The position numbers and the translations under genes were made by a program. The notes beneath the pieces were generated by a model. That model saw only the letters and a list, made by a program, of their open reading frames with translations, did no database searches and was not told where the DNA came from. A DNA stretch of 64,000 bases, taken from NCBI GenBank assembly GCA_035546335.1, contig DATKDP010000024.1:37167-101166 (forward strand), given 5' to 3'. Within the stretch, counting starts at the first letter, position 1; every line of letters begins with the position of its first letter. Positions 17,292 to 26,116 of the stretch are shown here, piece after piece. Origin of the DNA: DATKDP01 sp035546335. GTDB taxonomy: Bacteria; Acidobacteriota; Thermoanaerobaculia; Gp7-AA8.

Positions 17292-18596
17292 CTATACCGG
17301 CTGCGGCGGGAAGTCCACGAGGACTTTGGCGACGCGATTCCGATCCATGTCAACCACCTCGAACCGCATGCCGAGAGCCTGGAAGGATTCGCCGGAGGAT
17401 GGAACGTGGCCGAGCTGCGTGAAGACGAATCCGCCGAGGGTTCGATACTCGCGACGTTCGTCCTCGCGCGGATCGTCGAGGCCCACCGCTTCCCAGAAAT
17501 CGTCGAGGCTCAGCGAGCCGTCCATGAGCCAGGAGCCGTCGTCGCGTCGGGTGACCGGGGCGAACGCAGGCGCGGTGAGGTCGCCCGAGATCTCTTCGAG
17601 AACGTCGTTGAGCGTGGCGAGTCCCTCGACCCCACCGTACTCGTCGACGACGACGGCGAGATGAACGCCGGTCTCGCGAAACAGATCCATCAGACGCAAA
17701 GCTCGCATGTTTTCGGGCACATAAAGCGGATTGCGCAAAGATGGCTGCAGATCGGGGGGCTGTCCGTCGACGAGCCGCGCCCACAGGTCTTTCACATGGA
17801 CGAAGCCGAGGGGCTGATCGATCGCACCGCGGCAGACGAGGAAGCGAGAGTAAGGATGCGCGAACATCTTCTTGACGTTGATCTCGATCGGATCTTCGAG
17901 ATCGAGCCAGACGATTTTGTGCCTTGGGATCATCAGGGCACCGACCTGCTGGTCTGCGAGCCAGAAGACGCGCTCGACGAGATCCTGTTCCTGCTCCTCG
18001 AAGATCCCTGCCTCCGTTCCCTGGGCCATCATGGCCGCAATCTCTTCTTCCGTCACCGGAGGCTCTTTGCTCTTTCGGAATCCGAACAGTCTGAGAAGAG
18101 CGTCGGTCGAAGCGCTCAGGAGAGTAACGAGCGGAGACGCGAACCGGGAGAGCAGGTTCATCGGCCGTGCAAAGAACGACGCTATCTTCTCGGGATGCGC
18201 CAGCGCGATCCGTTTAGGTACGAGCTCTCCGATGATGAGGGTGAGATAGGTGATCATCAGCACCACCGAGCCGAGCGCGATCGCCTCGCTCCAGGGATCG
18301 ATGAGAGGAAATCGCTCGAGCCATGCGTCCAGCTCGGCGGCGATGGTGGCTCCGCTGTAGGCGCCGGCGAAGATGCCGACGAGCGTAATGCCGATCTGAA
18401 CGGTCGAGAGAAAGCGCGTCGGATGCTCGGCCATCGCCAGAGCACGTCGTGCACTCTCGTTTCCCTCGTTGGCCATATGCCGCAGTCGCGCCTTGCGAGC
18501 CGAGACGACCGCGATCTCCGACATGGCGAAGATGCCGTTCGCGAGAATCAGCAGGAGAACGATCAGGACCTGAAGTCCTATCGACGATTCCGTCAT
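17292..18596 (-). CDS. CNNM/CBS-domain membrane protein (CorC/HlyC family)
   Basis: The product of about 434 residues has an N-terminal CNNM-type transmembrane domain (LLLILANGIFAMSEIAVVSARKARL), a CBS pair (LMIPRHKIVWLDLEDPIE, VVDEYGGVEGLATLNDVLEEI), and a C-terminal CorC_HlyC transporter-associated domain. Such proteins are linked to Mg2+/Co2+ efflux. ATG at 18596 (MTESSIGLQ) is preferred; an in-frame GTG at 18623 would add nine residues. A minus-strand TATGAT (18627-18632) may be its -10. A second family member is at 47147. Confidence 0.9.
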   Translation of the reverse strand: MTESSIGLQVLIVLLLILANGIFAMSEIAVVSARKARLRHMANEGNESARRALAMAEHPTRFLSTVQIGITLVGIFAGAYSGATIAAELDAWLERFPLIDPWSEAIALGSVVLMITYLTLIIGELVPKRIALAHPEKIASFFARPMNLLSRFASPLVTLLSASTDALLRLFGFRKSKEPPVTEEEIAAMMAQGTEAGIFEEQEQDLVERVFWLADQQVGALMIPRHKIVWLDLEDPIEINVKKMFAHPYSRFLVCRGAIDQPLGFVHVKDLWARLVDGQPPDLQPSLRNPLYVPENMRALRLMDLFRETGVHLAVVVDEYGGVEGLATLNDVLEEISGDLTAPAFAPVTRRDDGSWLMDGSLSLDDFWEAVGLDDPREDERREYRTLGGFVFTQLGHVPSSGESFQALGMRFEVVDMDRNRVAKVLVDFPPQPV

Positions 18597-18665
18597 GCGC
18601 CCTGTGGTGACCCCGAGTCCCACACCATCATAGCCAATCGCGGGCCCCCGCTTCCATCGATCCTG

Positions 18666-18671
18666 TAAACT
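18666..18671 (+). promoter_or_regulatory. -10 box TAAACT for a near-leaderless methyltransferase transcript
   Basis: TAAACT is followed by 9 nt and the ATG at 18681. The intervening ACGCGGCGC has no Shine-Dalgarno, so the message probably begins within 2-3 nt of the start codon. Confidence 0.45.
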
Positions 18672-18680
18672 ACGCGGCGC

Positions 18681-19529
18681 ATGAGCACAACGGGCGAAAC
18701 CGGCTCACCCGACGGTTCAGGCGAGCGTGAGTATCTTCTCGGGACGAGCTCCGAGGAGTTGCGGCGTCTCGGCTTCCAGCATCAGGTGTGGGCCGAGAAC
18801 ACCGCTGCCGCCTGGAGGCATGCCGGATTTCGTCCCGGACAACGGCTCCTCGACGCCGGTTGCGGGCCGGGATTCGCCTCGTTCGATCTCGCGCGTCTGG
18901 TCGGTGACGAGGGGGAGGTCGTCGCCGTCGATCTCTCGCAGCGATTTCTGACGCACCTGGAAGCGGAGGCGAAACAGCGAGAGATCGGCAACATCGTCTG
19001 CAGCCTGCAGGATGTCGAAAATCTGGACCTCCCGTCCTGCAGCTTCGACGGGGCGTTCGCACGCTGGTTGTTGTGCTTCACCGCGCGCCCGGAGGCTGTC
19101 GTCAGCGGTGTGGCACGAGCCCTCAGGCAGGGGGGGCGATTCGTGGTGATCGATTATGTCCGGTATGACGGATTCACGATCGCTCCGTCGAGCGAGGCTT
19201 TTCGGCGGGTCATCCGGACAACCGGGAAGTCGTTTCGGATGCGCGGAGGCAGCGGCGACATCGGACAGGACCTGCCCCGACTGCTCACCAGCAGTGGTTT
19301 CGTCGTGGAGAGGATCAACCCGATCGTCAGAGTGGGCCGTCCCGGGACGGCGCTGTGGAAGTGGCCCGAGAGCTTCTTCGCCAGCTTCCTTCACACCCTC
19401 GTCGATCTCGCTCTGATCACAGAATCCGACAGCAGAGAATTCACGGAAGAATGGGAGGTGCGATCGGCCGATCCGGCCGCATTCTTCATCACACCGCCGA
19501 TGGTCGAGATCATCGCGGCCAGGCAATGA
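18681..19529 (+). CDS. Class I SAM-dependent methyltransferase
   Basis: The 282-residue product has the SAM-binding motif I LLDAGCGPGFASFDLARL, the acidic VVAVDLSQRF that ends strand 2, the motif III-like SFDGAFARWLLCF, and ALRQGGRFVVIDYVRYD. The substrate cannot be told from sequence. It is divergent from the CNNM/CBS gene and is followed after 34 nt by the cytosine deaminase-like gene, possibly in one transcript. Confidence 0.85.
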   Translation: MSTTGETGSPDGSGEREYLLGTSSEELRRLGFQHQVWAENTAAAWRHAGFRPGQRLLDAGCGPGFASFDLARLVGDEGEVVAVDLSQRFLTHLEAEAKQREIGNIVCSLQDVENLDLPSCSFDGAFARWLLCFTARPEAVVSGVARALRQGGRFVVIDYVRYDGFTIAPSSEAFRRVIRTTGKSFRMRGGSGDIGQDLPRLLTSSGFVVERINPIVRVGRPGTALWKWPESFFASFLHTLVDLALITESDSREFTEEWEVRSADPAAFFITPPMVEIIAARQ

Positions 19530-19563
19530 GCATTCGATCGCACGATCGCAAAGGATGGAATGC

Positions 19564-20010
19564 ATGAGCGATTCCGATTCATTCATGGAAGCTGCGCTGG
19601 AGGAGGCGGAGAAGGGGTTGTCCGAAGGAGGGATTCCGATCGGCTCGGTCCTCGTTCATCGGAATCGCATCGTAGGGCGAGGTCACAATCGACGCGTTCA
19701 GAAGGGGAGTGCCGTCCTGCATGGCGAGATGGACGCTCTCGAGAATGCAGGACGCCTTCCCGCATCGACTTATCGCGAGGCGGTGCTCTACACCACCCTC
19801 TCGCCCTGCGCGATGTGCAGCGGCGCGATCCTCCTCTACGGCATACCGCACGTGGTCGTCGGGGAGAACGACACGTTCCTCGGCGAAGAGGAGCTTCTGC
19901 GCTCGCGAGGCGTCGCGATCGAGGTCATCCAGGACCCGCGATGCATTGCCCTGATGCGGCGATTCATCGAGGAGCATCCCGATCTATGGAACGAGGACAT
20001 CGGCGAGTAG
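19564..20010 (+). CDS. Cytosine deaminase of the yeast Fcy1 type
   Basis: The 148-residue zinc-dependent deaminase has His53-x-Glu55 in VLHGEMDALEN and Cys82/Cys85 in TTLSPCAMCSGAILLYGIP. Several features match yeast cytosine deaminase rather than TadA: EGGIPIGSVLV, GRGHNRRVQKGSAVLHGE, HVVVGEN, and the C-terminal WNEDIGE, whose yeast equivalent closes the active site. The Zn ligands keep a constant offset of 9 from the yeast numbering. The predicted reaction is cytosine to uracil in pyrimidine salvage. AAGGA lies upstream of ATG 19564. Confidence 0.85.
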   Translation: MSDSDSFMEAALEEAEKGLSEGGIPIGSVLVHRNRIVGRGHNRRVQKGSAVLHGEMDALENAGRLPASTYREAVLYTTLSPCAMCSGAILLYGIPHVVVGENDTFLGEEELLRSRGVAIEVIQDPRCIALMRRFIEEHPDLWNEDIGE

Positions 20011-20414
20011 CCTGCACGGCCGTGCAGTCATCCCAGAACGAGAGTGGGGGAGAGGGTGTGCGTGAAGGATCTGCGATCGGCCACTGTCTGAGAACGCAGA
20101 TGCCAGCCCCGACAAGTTCGGCTTGTAGCCGATCGCCTGGACAGGCGAATCTCGCGACGATCGTTCCCCTCTCCCCATCAGCCAACCTTACCAGAGGCAG
20201 CGACGTGACCATGGGGAGAGGCTCAGGGTGAGGGGACACTCACATGCTGCGAGCCTCTCGCCCGCGTCGCCGGACGAAGCTGTTCGCCTTCCGAGAGTCG
20301 AGCGAGCCTGATTCGGCATCTCGCGGATCACTGCTTCGTCCCTACGAGAGCCGGGGCGGGCGGGAAGTGGCCGAACTTTGTCGCGGATGCCGGCGCCCGC
20401 CGAGAAAAAGAAAA
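20011..20414. repeat. Non-coding spacer made of dispersed repeats
   Basis: No supported gene is found. From 20027 to 20103 the spacer carries a diverged half-copy of the palindromic repeat at 46421-46530 (shared GTGAAGGATCTGCGATC and TGTCTGAGAACGCAGAT). From 20167 to 20222, CCTCTCCCCAT and ATGGGGAGAGG form an inverted repeat. At 20367-20386, GTGGCCGAACTTTGTCGCGG matches the element beside the toxin-antitoxin pair at 50133. The spacer has collected at least three repeat families. Confidence 0.7.
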
Positions 20415-20440
20415 GGGCGAGCCCTAGCTCGCCCTTTTTC
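20415..20440 (-). terminator. Rho-independent terminator of rpsT, also usable from the left
   Basis: GGGCGAGC-CCTA-GCTCGCCC (20415-20434) is a perfect 8-bp stem. In the minus direction it is followed by TTTTCTTTTT, and in the plus direction by TTTTTC, so it can end both the Tol-Pal/rpsT operon and transcripts from the left. Confidence 0.85.
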
Positions 20441-20460
20441 GAACGGTGTTGTGATTACGC

Positions 20461-20727
20461 CTAACCGGCAGAGGCGCGCTTCGCGGCCGCGGCGAGGCGT
20501 GACTTGTAACGATCCGCGGTGTTCTCTTTGATGTACTTCTTGCGGGCCGATCGATCGATGACCGAAAAGGTTTCGTTCAGAATCGGCTGCAGATCGGATT
20601 CACCCGTCTCGATCGCCTCCCTCGCCTGCTTGATCTGCGAGCGGAGGCGCGTCTTTCCTGCGCGGTTGCGCGTTTTTGCTTTTTCGGCCTGACGGCGCTG
20701 TTTTTCGGCCGAGCGAATGTTCGCCAT
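20461..20727 (-). CDS. rpsT: 30S ribosomal protein S20
   Basis: The 88-residue basic protein is typical bS20: MANIRSAEKQRRQAEKAK at the start and KKYIKENTADRYKSRLAA at the end. It binds 16S rRNA early in 30S assembly. GGGAG precedes the ATG. It lies 59 nt after cpoB on the same strand and ends at a strong terminator, so it may be read through from the Tol operon or from its own promoter. Confidence 0.96.
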   Translation of the reverse strand: MANIRSAEKQRRQAEKAKTRNRAGKTRLRSQIKQAREAIETGESDLQPILNETFSVIDRSARKKYIKENTADRYKSRLAAAAKRASAG

Positions 20728-20786
20728 GTGATCGACTCCCTCTTCCCTTCGATAGTCAACCCGGAGGGTCGATGTGGTAATCGCGA

Positions 20787-21596
20787 TTATCTCGTTTCAA
20801 TTCCCAGCTCGCGCAGTTTCTGCCGGGCCAGAGTCGCCTCCTGCGACCTCGGATGCTCGTGGATGACGTACTGGAGCTGGACCACCCCCTGGGCTTTCTG
20901 CCCGATCTCGATGTAGGAGTAGCCCTTCTTGAGAAGTGCGCCCGGAACCTTGTCCGAGCGGGGATACTGGTTGACCACCAGGTCGAACTGCTCGATTGCG
21001 TCGCGGTACTTCTTCTGCGAGAAGAGCGACTCGCCGATCCAGTAGGCGGCATTGTCGGCGAGGTCGGAATTGGGGTTTCCTCTGACGAATTCGGCGAAGC
21101 CCTGAATCGCCAGGTCGAAGTTTCCCCGCTGGTAGTCGCGGTAGGCGGTCTGATAGATCTGAATGGGATCTTCCGCCACAGCGAGCGGCGGTTGAACGGT
21201 CACCTCGTCGCGGATGGGACCGCCCGCAGCCGGGCTGCCGCCGGCGCTCATTTTCAGCGAATCGATGTCGCGCTGGCTCTGCGTGATCTGCTGGACGATC
21301 CGGTCGATCCGGTAGTTGGTCTGCTCGATGCTGCCCTGAGCATTCTGCAGGCGGTCATCCATCTCGTTGACTTTGACCGTGAGATCGGCGTTCGATTTGA
21401 GCAGCGACTGCGTCTGCTGCGCGATGCGCTCGTTGAGCCTCTGCACCTCTTCCTTGCTGCTCACCTGACGCTTGAGATCGGCGATCTGATCCTGAAGATC
21501 GGTGATCTGGTCGGAAAGGCGCTTGACGTCGGAACTGCTGGCGCAACCTGCCGCGAGGAGAAGGAACGCGACCGACGCAACGAGGTGGGATCTCAT
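20787..21596 (-). CDS. cpoB: Tol-Pal system protein CpoB/YbgF
   Basis: The 269-residue product has a lipobox-like signal (LLLAAGCASS), a long coiled coil (about residues 25-120, heptads such as RLSDQITDLQDQIADLKRQV), and C-terminal TPR repeats (YQTAYRDYQRGNFDLAIQGF, AAYWIGESLFSQKKYRDAI). CpoB couples Tol-Pal to peptidoglycan synthesis at division. E. coli CpoB is periplasmic; here a Cys suggests a lipoprotein. The start at 21596 has AGGAAG at proper distance; an ATG 9 nt earlier does not. It follows pal by 5 nt. Confidence 0.9.
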   Translation of the reverse strand: MRSHLVASVAFLLLAAGCASSSDVKRLSDQITDLQDQIADLKRQVSSKEEVQRLNERIAQQTQSLLKSNADLTVKVNEMDDRLQNAQGSIEQTNYRIDRIVQQITQSQRDIDSLKMSAGGSPAAGGPIRDEVTVQPPLAVAEDPIQIYQTAYRDYQRGNFDLAIQGFAEFVRGNPNSDLADNAAYWIGESLFSQKKYRDAIEQFDLVVNQYPRSDKVPGALLKKGYSYIEIGQKAQGVVQLQYVIHEHPRSQEATLARQKLRELGIETR

Positions 21597-21601
21597 GACG
21601 T

Positions 21602-22186
21602 TCATCTTCCTACCAGAACGAGATGTCCCCTGCGATTCTGCGACCAGGCCGCCTCATTGTGCCCCTCGGCGAACGGTCGTTCCTCGCCGTAGCTGACCGT
21701 GCGGATGCGTCCCCCATCGACTCCCAGCGTGACGAGATACTCGCGGACGACGTTGGCGCGACGATCCCCGAGGGCGAGATTGTACTGTTCCGTCCCTCTC
21801 TCGTCGCAGTGTCCTTCCACCAGCAGGTTGTACTGCGGGTGTGCCCGCAACCAGCTGGCGGAAGCCGAGAGCGCGTCGCGCGCTTCGGCGCTCAGACCCG
21901 CCTCGTCGTATCCGAAGAAGACGTCTCGGATCCAGCCTCGCTGATGGGCGAGGCGACTCGCCTCCGCGATGTCCGCTGGAAGCTCTTCGGTCCTGACCTC
22001 AGGAGTGACGAAGTCGGTCGGTTCTTCGATGCGCGTCGGAGGAACCGCGACCTCGCCGACCGTGTCGGTGGTCACAGGTGGCTGCACCCTCGGTGCCGGT
22101 TGGGTCCTGGATCTGCATCCTGCCGGGAGAAGGATCAGCCCGCAAAGGGCGAGCATCAGCATCCTTTTGCACAGTTTTGTCATCAT
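21602..22186 (-). CDS. pal: Peptidoglycan-associated lipoprotein Pal
   Basis: The 194-residue product has a lipobox (ILLPAGC), a Pro-rich linker, and an OmpA_C domain (VFFGYDEAGLSAEARDAL, LLVEGHCDERGTEQYNLALGDRRANVVREYL) that binds peptidoglycan. It anchors the outer membrane to the wall and works with TolB. AAGGAG precedes the ATG. It lies 76 nt after tolB and just upstream of cpoB. Confidence 0.95.
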   Translation of the reverse strand: MMTKLCKRMLMLALCGLILLPAGCRSRTQPAPRVQPPVTTDTVGEVAVPPTRIEEPTDFVTPEVRTEELPADIAEASRLAHQRGWIRDVFFGYDEAGLSAEARDALSASASWLRAHPQYNLLVEGHCDERGTEQYNLALGDRRANVVREYLVTLGVDGGRIRTVSYGEERPFAEGHNEAAWSQNRRGHLVLVGR

Positions 22187-22262
22187 GGAACTCCTTCAGT
22201 TTCGAGGTTTTTGGCCTGGCCGCATCATAACAGAGGCCTCTCGACCGGTCACCCCTTCGTAT

Positions 22263-23570
22263 TCATCGAGGCAGGTTCGACCAGCGAGGTGCCGTATTGT
22301 CTCCCTCGGTCGTGAGCTGCATCAGGTCGCGCCCGTCGACGCCGACCCGGTAGATCTGCCACCGTCCCGAGCGATTCGATGTGAAGAGAAGCCATTTGCC
22401 GTCAGGAGACCACGCCGGCTGTTCGTTCGAGCCCTCGCCGGCGATGATCCGGCTCTCCTGAGTCGTAAGATTCATGATGCGGATCTGGAATCGCCCTGCA
22501 ACACGGGAGGTGTACGCCAGAAGCTCACCGTCAGGAGAAAACGAGGGATCGTCGTTCCAGTCGCCGTCGTAGGAGATGCGCCGGACATTGGTCCCTTCGG
22601 CGTCCATGACATAGATCTGAGGAGACCCGGCTCGTCCCGACGTGAAAGCGATCTGCCGTCCTGTGGGACTCCAGCCGGGAGTCGATTCGATCGAGCTCGC
22701 CGACGTGATGCGCCGGCGATTCGATCCGTCCGCCGCGATCAGGTAAATATCGGGATTCCCGGCGATCGACCCGACGAAGGCGATGTCTCTGCCGTCGGGT
22801 GAAAATCGAGGCGCCGTGTTCAGGTTCACGCCGGTTTGAATCCTGATGCGGCCACCGCCGCGGCGACTGACGAGGTAGAGGTCGCTTCCACGCGGATTGA
22901 ATGCGGTATAGACGAGCTGTTCGCCGTCAGGAGACCAGTCGGGACTGAGGGCGATCGAGCCGTGGGATGTGATGCGCCGCTTGTTCGATCCGTCGTAATC
23001 CATCAGCCAGATCTCCTTCTGGCCGCTCGCATTGGAAACGTAGGCGACCTGCGTGAGGAAGATCCCGGGCCTGCCGTTGAAGTAGCGAACGAGGTCGCTG
23101 GCGATCATGTGAGCGATCCGCGTGAGAGCACCGCCGGTGCCTCGGTATCGGCGACCCAGCTGAACGCTCTTCGTGGCCACGTCGTAGAGGCGTGCTTCGA
23201 TCACGTATTCGTTGGCTTCCAGGCTGATCTCCAGCGTCAAGAACGCCTGAGCCCCTGCGCGCTTTGCCACCTCGAGGGTCGGCGAGGTGTTCGGCGGAAG
23301 TGGAATCAGAGCGAAGATCTCGGAAAACGCGAGGTCGCGCGTGAGCGGCGAGAAGAACGGCGTGTGGATCGCCTGCGCGGCCACCCCTCCCTTCAGAGCG
23401 GGAAAGGGAACGGAAAGGCGCACGACCCCTGCGGACTGAGAACCGAAGATGTCGACGCCGATCTCCTGTTGCGCCGCGACGGGGAATGCCGAGACGCAAA
23501 GCAGAACCGCCGCCGCGAACAGCCACGTCATACTGCGTCCGATATCGATCAATTCGACTTTCCTCATCAT
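22263..23570 (-). CDS. tolB: Tol-Pal protein TolB
   Basis: The 435-residue periplasmic protein has a signal segment (MTWLFAAAVLLCVSAFPVAA at about residues 14-33), an N-terminal TolB domain, and a beta-propeller of WSPDG-type repeats (LSPDWSPDGEQLVYTAF, STPGWSPTGRQIAFTS, EQPAWSPDGKWLLFTS). It links Pal with TolA. No clear ribosome site precedes the first ATG; ATG 23531, at the signal segment, is an alternative start. It begins 20 nt after tolA. Confidence 0.93.
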   Translation of the reverse strand: MMRKVELIDIGRSMTWLFAAAVLLCVSAFPVAAQQEIGVDIFGSQSAGVVRLSVPFPALKGGVAAQAIHTPFFSPLTRDLAFSEIFALIPLPPNTSPTLEVAKRAGAQAFLTLEISLEANEYVIEARLYDVATKSVQLGRRYRGTGGALTRIAHMIASDLVRYFNGRPGIFLTQVAYVSNASGQKEIWLMDYDGSNKRRITSHGSIALSPDWSPDGEQLVYTAFNPRGSDLYLVSRRGGGRIRIQTGVNLNTAPRFSPDGRDIAFVGSIAGNPDIYLIAADGSNRRRITSASSIESTPGWSPTGRQIAFTSGRAGSPQIYVMDAEGTNVRRISYDGDWNDDPSFSPDGELLAYTSRVAGRFQIRIMNLTTQESRIIAGEGSNEQPAWSPDGKWLLFTSNRSGRWQIYRVGVDGRDLMQLTTEGDNTAPRWSNLPR

Positions 23571-23590
23571 GGTGGTGGATCGCTTTCGCG

Positions 23591-24343
23591 TCAGTGAAAT
23601 GTCAGGTGGACCCCGAGATAGGTTCCCGAATATCCGAACGGCAGCGGCGGCAGCGGGCTCGATTCGATCACCGCGCGAAGCGCGGCGCGATCGAATGTCC
23701 CGTTCCCGCTCGCGACCCTGACCTCGGCATCGCGTACCCGTCCATCGCGCTCGATCACGAAATAGACTCTGGTGATCGCATCTCCGCCGACCTGCGGCCG
23801 AAACCAGTTCCGGCCGATGAGGGCGATCATCCGATCGATGTAGATCGTGTAAGGGAAGTCACCCCCTTCGATCCCCGTGACGCCCGCCGTGCCGATTCCC
23901 GGAAGGGGGAATTCTCCGGCACCTGGTGCGATCCCCGTCGAAGGGGGAGTGGTCGTCGCCTGTTTCGACGGAGGAGGCGGTGTCGAGGCTTTGGCCGGTT
24001 TGGCCTCGGAGCGGCCGAACAGCGATGTGTCGACCGCTTTTTTCGTGGTCGATATCGTTTCCTTCGTCTTCTCTGCGACCGGCTCCGGGACGATCACGGG
24101 GCTCGGAACGGCTGGCGCAGGGCGTGAGGGCGGTGCGAGCTGCGCCGCGGTGGCCGCCGGTCGGGAGGAAGGAGCCAGGTTGACCATCAGGAGCGGCCGA
24201 AGGTCGGTTGGATGCCGCCTGACCCCCACGATCATGACCAGACCGAGGAGGGCGTGGAGCATCAGCGACGCCGCGAATCCGAGGGGCGAGATCCGAGCGA
24301 GTGCACGTCGCTCGAGCAGCACGTCAGCGACGGCGTCCCGCAC
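23591..24343 (-). CDS. tolA: TolA/TonB-family energy transducer
   Basis: The 250-residue product has one N-terminal membrane helix ([20 protein letters not shown]), a Pro/Ala/Thr-rich periplasmic spacer, and a C-terminal TonB/TolA domain ([31 protein letters not shown]). Position between tolR and tolB makes TolA the likely role. GTG at 24343 is chosen because GGAGAG lies 7 nt upstream. The longer frame to 24388 would overlap tolR by 65 nt; with the GTG the overlap is 20 nt. Confidence 0.85.
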   Translation of the reverse strand: MRDAVADVLLERRALARISPLGFAASLMLHALLGLVMIVGVRRHPTDLRPLLMVNLAPSSRPAATAAQLAPPSRPAPAVPSPVIVPEPVAEKTKETISTTKKAVDTSLFGRSEAKPAKASTPPPPSKQATTTPPSTGIAPGAGEFPLPGIGTAGVTGIEGGDFPYTIYIDRMIALIGRNWFRPQVGGDAITRVYFVIERDGRVRDAEVRVASGNGTFDRAALRAVIESSPLPPLPFGYSGTYLGVHLTFH

Positions 24344-24764
24344 TCTCGCTCTCCAGCGGCCGGGTGACCATTCCGAGCTGCTCGACACCGGCCCTGTTCA
24401 TGATGTCGACGATGTGAATCACCTGCCCGTAGGGGACCGCCTGGTCGGCTTCGAGGAGAGCGCGCTTGATGCGTTTTCCCCGCAGCATGGTCCCCAGAGT
24501 CATCTCGAGATCGCTCGATCCGAGGTTGACTCCGTCGACGAACACCACACCGGCGCGGGTGATGGAGATGGTCGACGGATCCGCCGACGACGTCTCGAAG
24601 CTGCGCCCCTCGGCGGCGGGCAGCTCGACCGTCAATCCCTGCGTCAGCATCGGGGCGGTGATCATGAAGATGATGAGGAGAACGAGCATGACATCGACCA
24701 GCGGTGTGACGTTGATTTCGCTCATGTCGCCCAGCTCGTCCGTGGAGTCGGTGTTGAATGCCAT
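24324..24764 (-). CDS. tolR: TolR/ExbD family protein
   Basis: The 146-residue product has one membrane helix with the family's proton-path Asp in [20 protein letters not shown], and a periplasmic domain ending in [21 protein letters not shown]. With TolQ it converts proton flow into movement of TolA. The gene context (tolQ upstream, tolA/tolB/pal downstream) favours TolR over ExbD. Confidence 0.93.
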   Translation of the reverse strand: MAFNTDSTDELGDMSEINVTPLVDVMLVLLIIFMITAPMLTQGLTVELPAAEGRSFETSSADPSTISITRAGVVFVDGVNLGSSDLEMTLGTMLRGKRIKRALLEADQAVPYGQVIHIVDIMNRAGVEQLGMVTRPLESESAGRRR

Positions 24765-24854
24765 TGCGTCGTCCCTTCTCTTTTCGACGTTCGTCGCGAT
24801 CGGACGTTGCCGCAGGTCGCCTGATTGCCGGATTCGTGCCGCACAGCCGCACCC

Positions 24855-25568
24855 TCAGGTGAAGTTCCTTTCGGCCATGTTGAGAAATTCGAGTGCAAAG
24901 TCCTCCATCTCTCCTCGTGCACGCCGCAGCTTGTTGATGTAGTAGTTGTACCCGACGAGTGCGGGGATTGCTGCGAAGAGTCCGGCCGCCGTGTTGATCA
25001 ACGCTTCGCTGATGCCGGGAGCAACGGCGACGATGGAGGTGCTGCCGGTGGCACCGATCGTTCCGAAGGCGATCATGATGCCCCACACGGTTCCGAACAG
25101 ACCGATGAACGGAGTGGCCGACGCGGTCGTGGCCAGAAAAGGAAGCGTCTGGCTGAGGCGTGCCGCCTCGACGCGCGTGGCGCGTTGCAGTGCGCGCTCG
25201 ACCGCCTCGAGCGACTTGAGACGGTTGCCTTCCCCTGGCGGTTGATGATGGGACATTTGGGCCTCGATCTCCGCGTAGCCCGCGCGGAAGAGTCCCACGA
25301 GCGGCGAATGGGGAAGTTGTCCGCCCGCATGCTGCACGTCGACGAGGCGGCGGCTGCTGCGGAACGTCGACAGGAAGCGCTTCGAGGCCCGAGTCGAGCG
25401 GCGAAAGCGGCCGCCGACGAGGATCATCACCCCCCACGAGCCGACCGAGAAGAGCAGGAGAACGGCGAGGACGACCTTGCCGACCAGTCCCGAATGCTGA
25501 AAGGCTTCCCACAGTTGCACGAATACACCTCGGATCGTCTTGATGTCGGTTCGGGATGACGGAGACAC
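24855..25568 (-). CDS. tolQ: TolQ/ExbB family protein
   Basis: The 237-residue product has three membrane helices and the MotA/TolQ/ExbB signature: [23 protein letters not shown] and [23 protein letters not shown]. The start is uncertain. GTG 25568 has GGAGGA upstream but adds an N-terminal polar stretch; GTG 25520 (VQLWEAF) has GAGGTG upstream. It is the first protein gene after tRNA-Arg, only 25 nt away on the same strand. Confidence 0.93.
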   Translation of the reverse strand: MSPSSRTDIKTIRGVFVQLWEAFQHSGLVGKVVLAVLLLFSVGSWGVMILVGGRFRRSTRASKRFLSTFRSSRRLVDVQHAGGQLPHSPLVGLFRAGYAEIEAQMSHHQPPGEGNRLKSLEAVERALQRATRVEAARLSQTLPFLATTASATPFIGLFGTVWGIMIAFGTIGATGSTSIVAVAPGISEALINTAAGLFAAIPALVGYNYYINKLRRARGEMEDFALEFLNMAERNFT

Positions 25569-25593
25569 GCGATCCTCCGCGCGAGCGCGGAAA

Positions 25594-25670
25594 TGGTGGC
25601 CCCGAGAGGACTCGAACCTCCGACCTAAAGTTTAGGAAACTTCCGCTCTATCCTGCTGAGCTACGGGGCC
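25594..25670 (-). tRNA. tRNA-Arg (anticodon CCT)
   Basis: The minus strand folds as a cloverleaf. The acceptor stem is GGCCCCG/CGGGGCC, the D arm GCTC...GAGC, the anticodon stem GAAGT/ACTTT around TTCCTAA (anticodon CCT, reading AGG), and the T arm GGAGG-TTCGAGT-CCTCT. The discriminator is A, and CCA is encoded (25594-25596). A GC-rich hairpin (CCGCGC-GA-GCGCGG, 25577-25590) follows at once and precedes tolQ; with no T run it looks like a processing or attenuation element, not a terminator. Confidence 0.95.
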
Positions 25671-25831
25671 GACTCGAATATCGCGTTGTTGGGGATCGCT
25701 CCACAGCAGATGCATTCTCACACCCACCCTTCCGCCTTGACCCGATCGCTGCGAAACAACAGAGAGAGGATCGGAAAAGCTTCCTCAATTTACCAGATTT
25801 CCGGGCGATGTGCGGTCCCGCCCCCCATTTC

Positions 25832-25990
25832 TCACGCATCGCTTCCGCCGAGTGGCGGCCGCCGGACTCTCTGCTTGTCTTTCCGGTCGCTGAACAGGAT
25901 TGACAGAACGAGATAGAGGCCGATCACCAGCGCGGTCAGATAGCCGATCACCGAGAGTTCGAAGGGCGCATCCGAGGTGCCACATTGCAA
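25832..25990 (-). CDS. Possible small membrane protein, about 52 aa
   Basis: This minus-strand frame encodes one strong membrane helix followed by a basic tail (IGYLTALVIGLYLVLSIL then FSDRKDKQRVRRPP). Its codons end in G or C as in real genes here. The start is unclear: TTG 25990 and a GTG within the helix region are possible, and neither has a good ribosome site. It resembles the shape of small accessory subunits of membrane complexes, but I recognise no family. The rest of the 25671-26039 stretch shows nothing supported. Confidence 0.4.
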   Translation of the reverse strand: MQCGTSDAPFELSVIGYLTALVIGLYLVLSILFSDRKDKQRVRRPPLGGSDA

Positions 25991-26039
25991 GAAAGAGCCC
26001 AGTGCGCTGGAGGCCGCTCTCGGGCCTGATGCCCTTCGC

Positions 26040-26068
26040 TTTACGCAATCCGGGCGCTCTGTTAGCAT
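26040..26068 (+). promoter_or_regulatory. Probable metK promoter
   Basis: TTTACG (26040-26045) and TAGCAT (26063-26068) are separated by 17 nt. The predicted start near 26075 gives a leader of about 42 nt before metK. No SAM-riboswitch fold is evident in so short a leader. Confidence 0.5.
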
Positions 26069-26116
26069 ACGTTGCTTCGAAATCCTTCCTGCCAAAGATG
26101 AGGAGTCACCATTCGT

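Noticed and set aside
19564..20010. Annotation as tRNA adenosine deaminase TadA
   Set aside because: Motifs and the C-terminal EDIGE match yeast cytosine deaminase more closely than TadA.
20244..20531. Plus-strand ORF of 95 residues in the repeat spacer
   Set aside because: It is Arg-rich without codon bias, crosses the terminator and runs antisense into rpsT.
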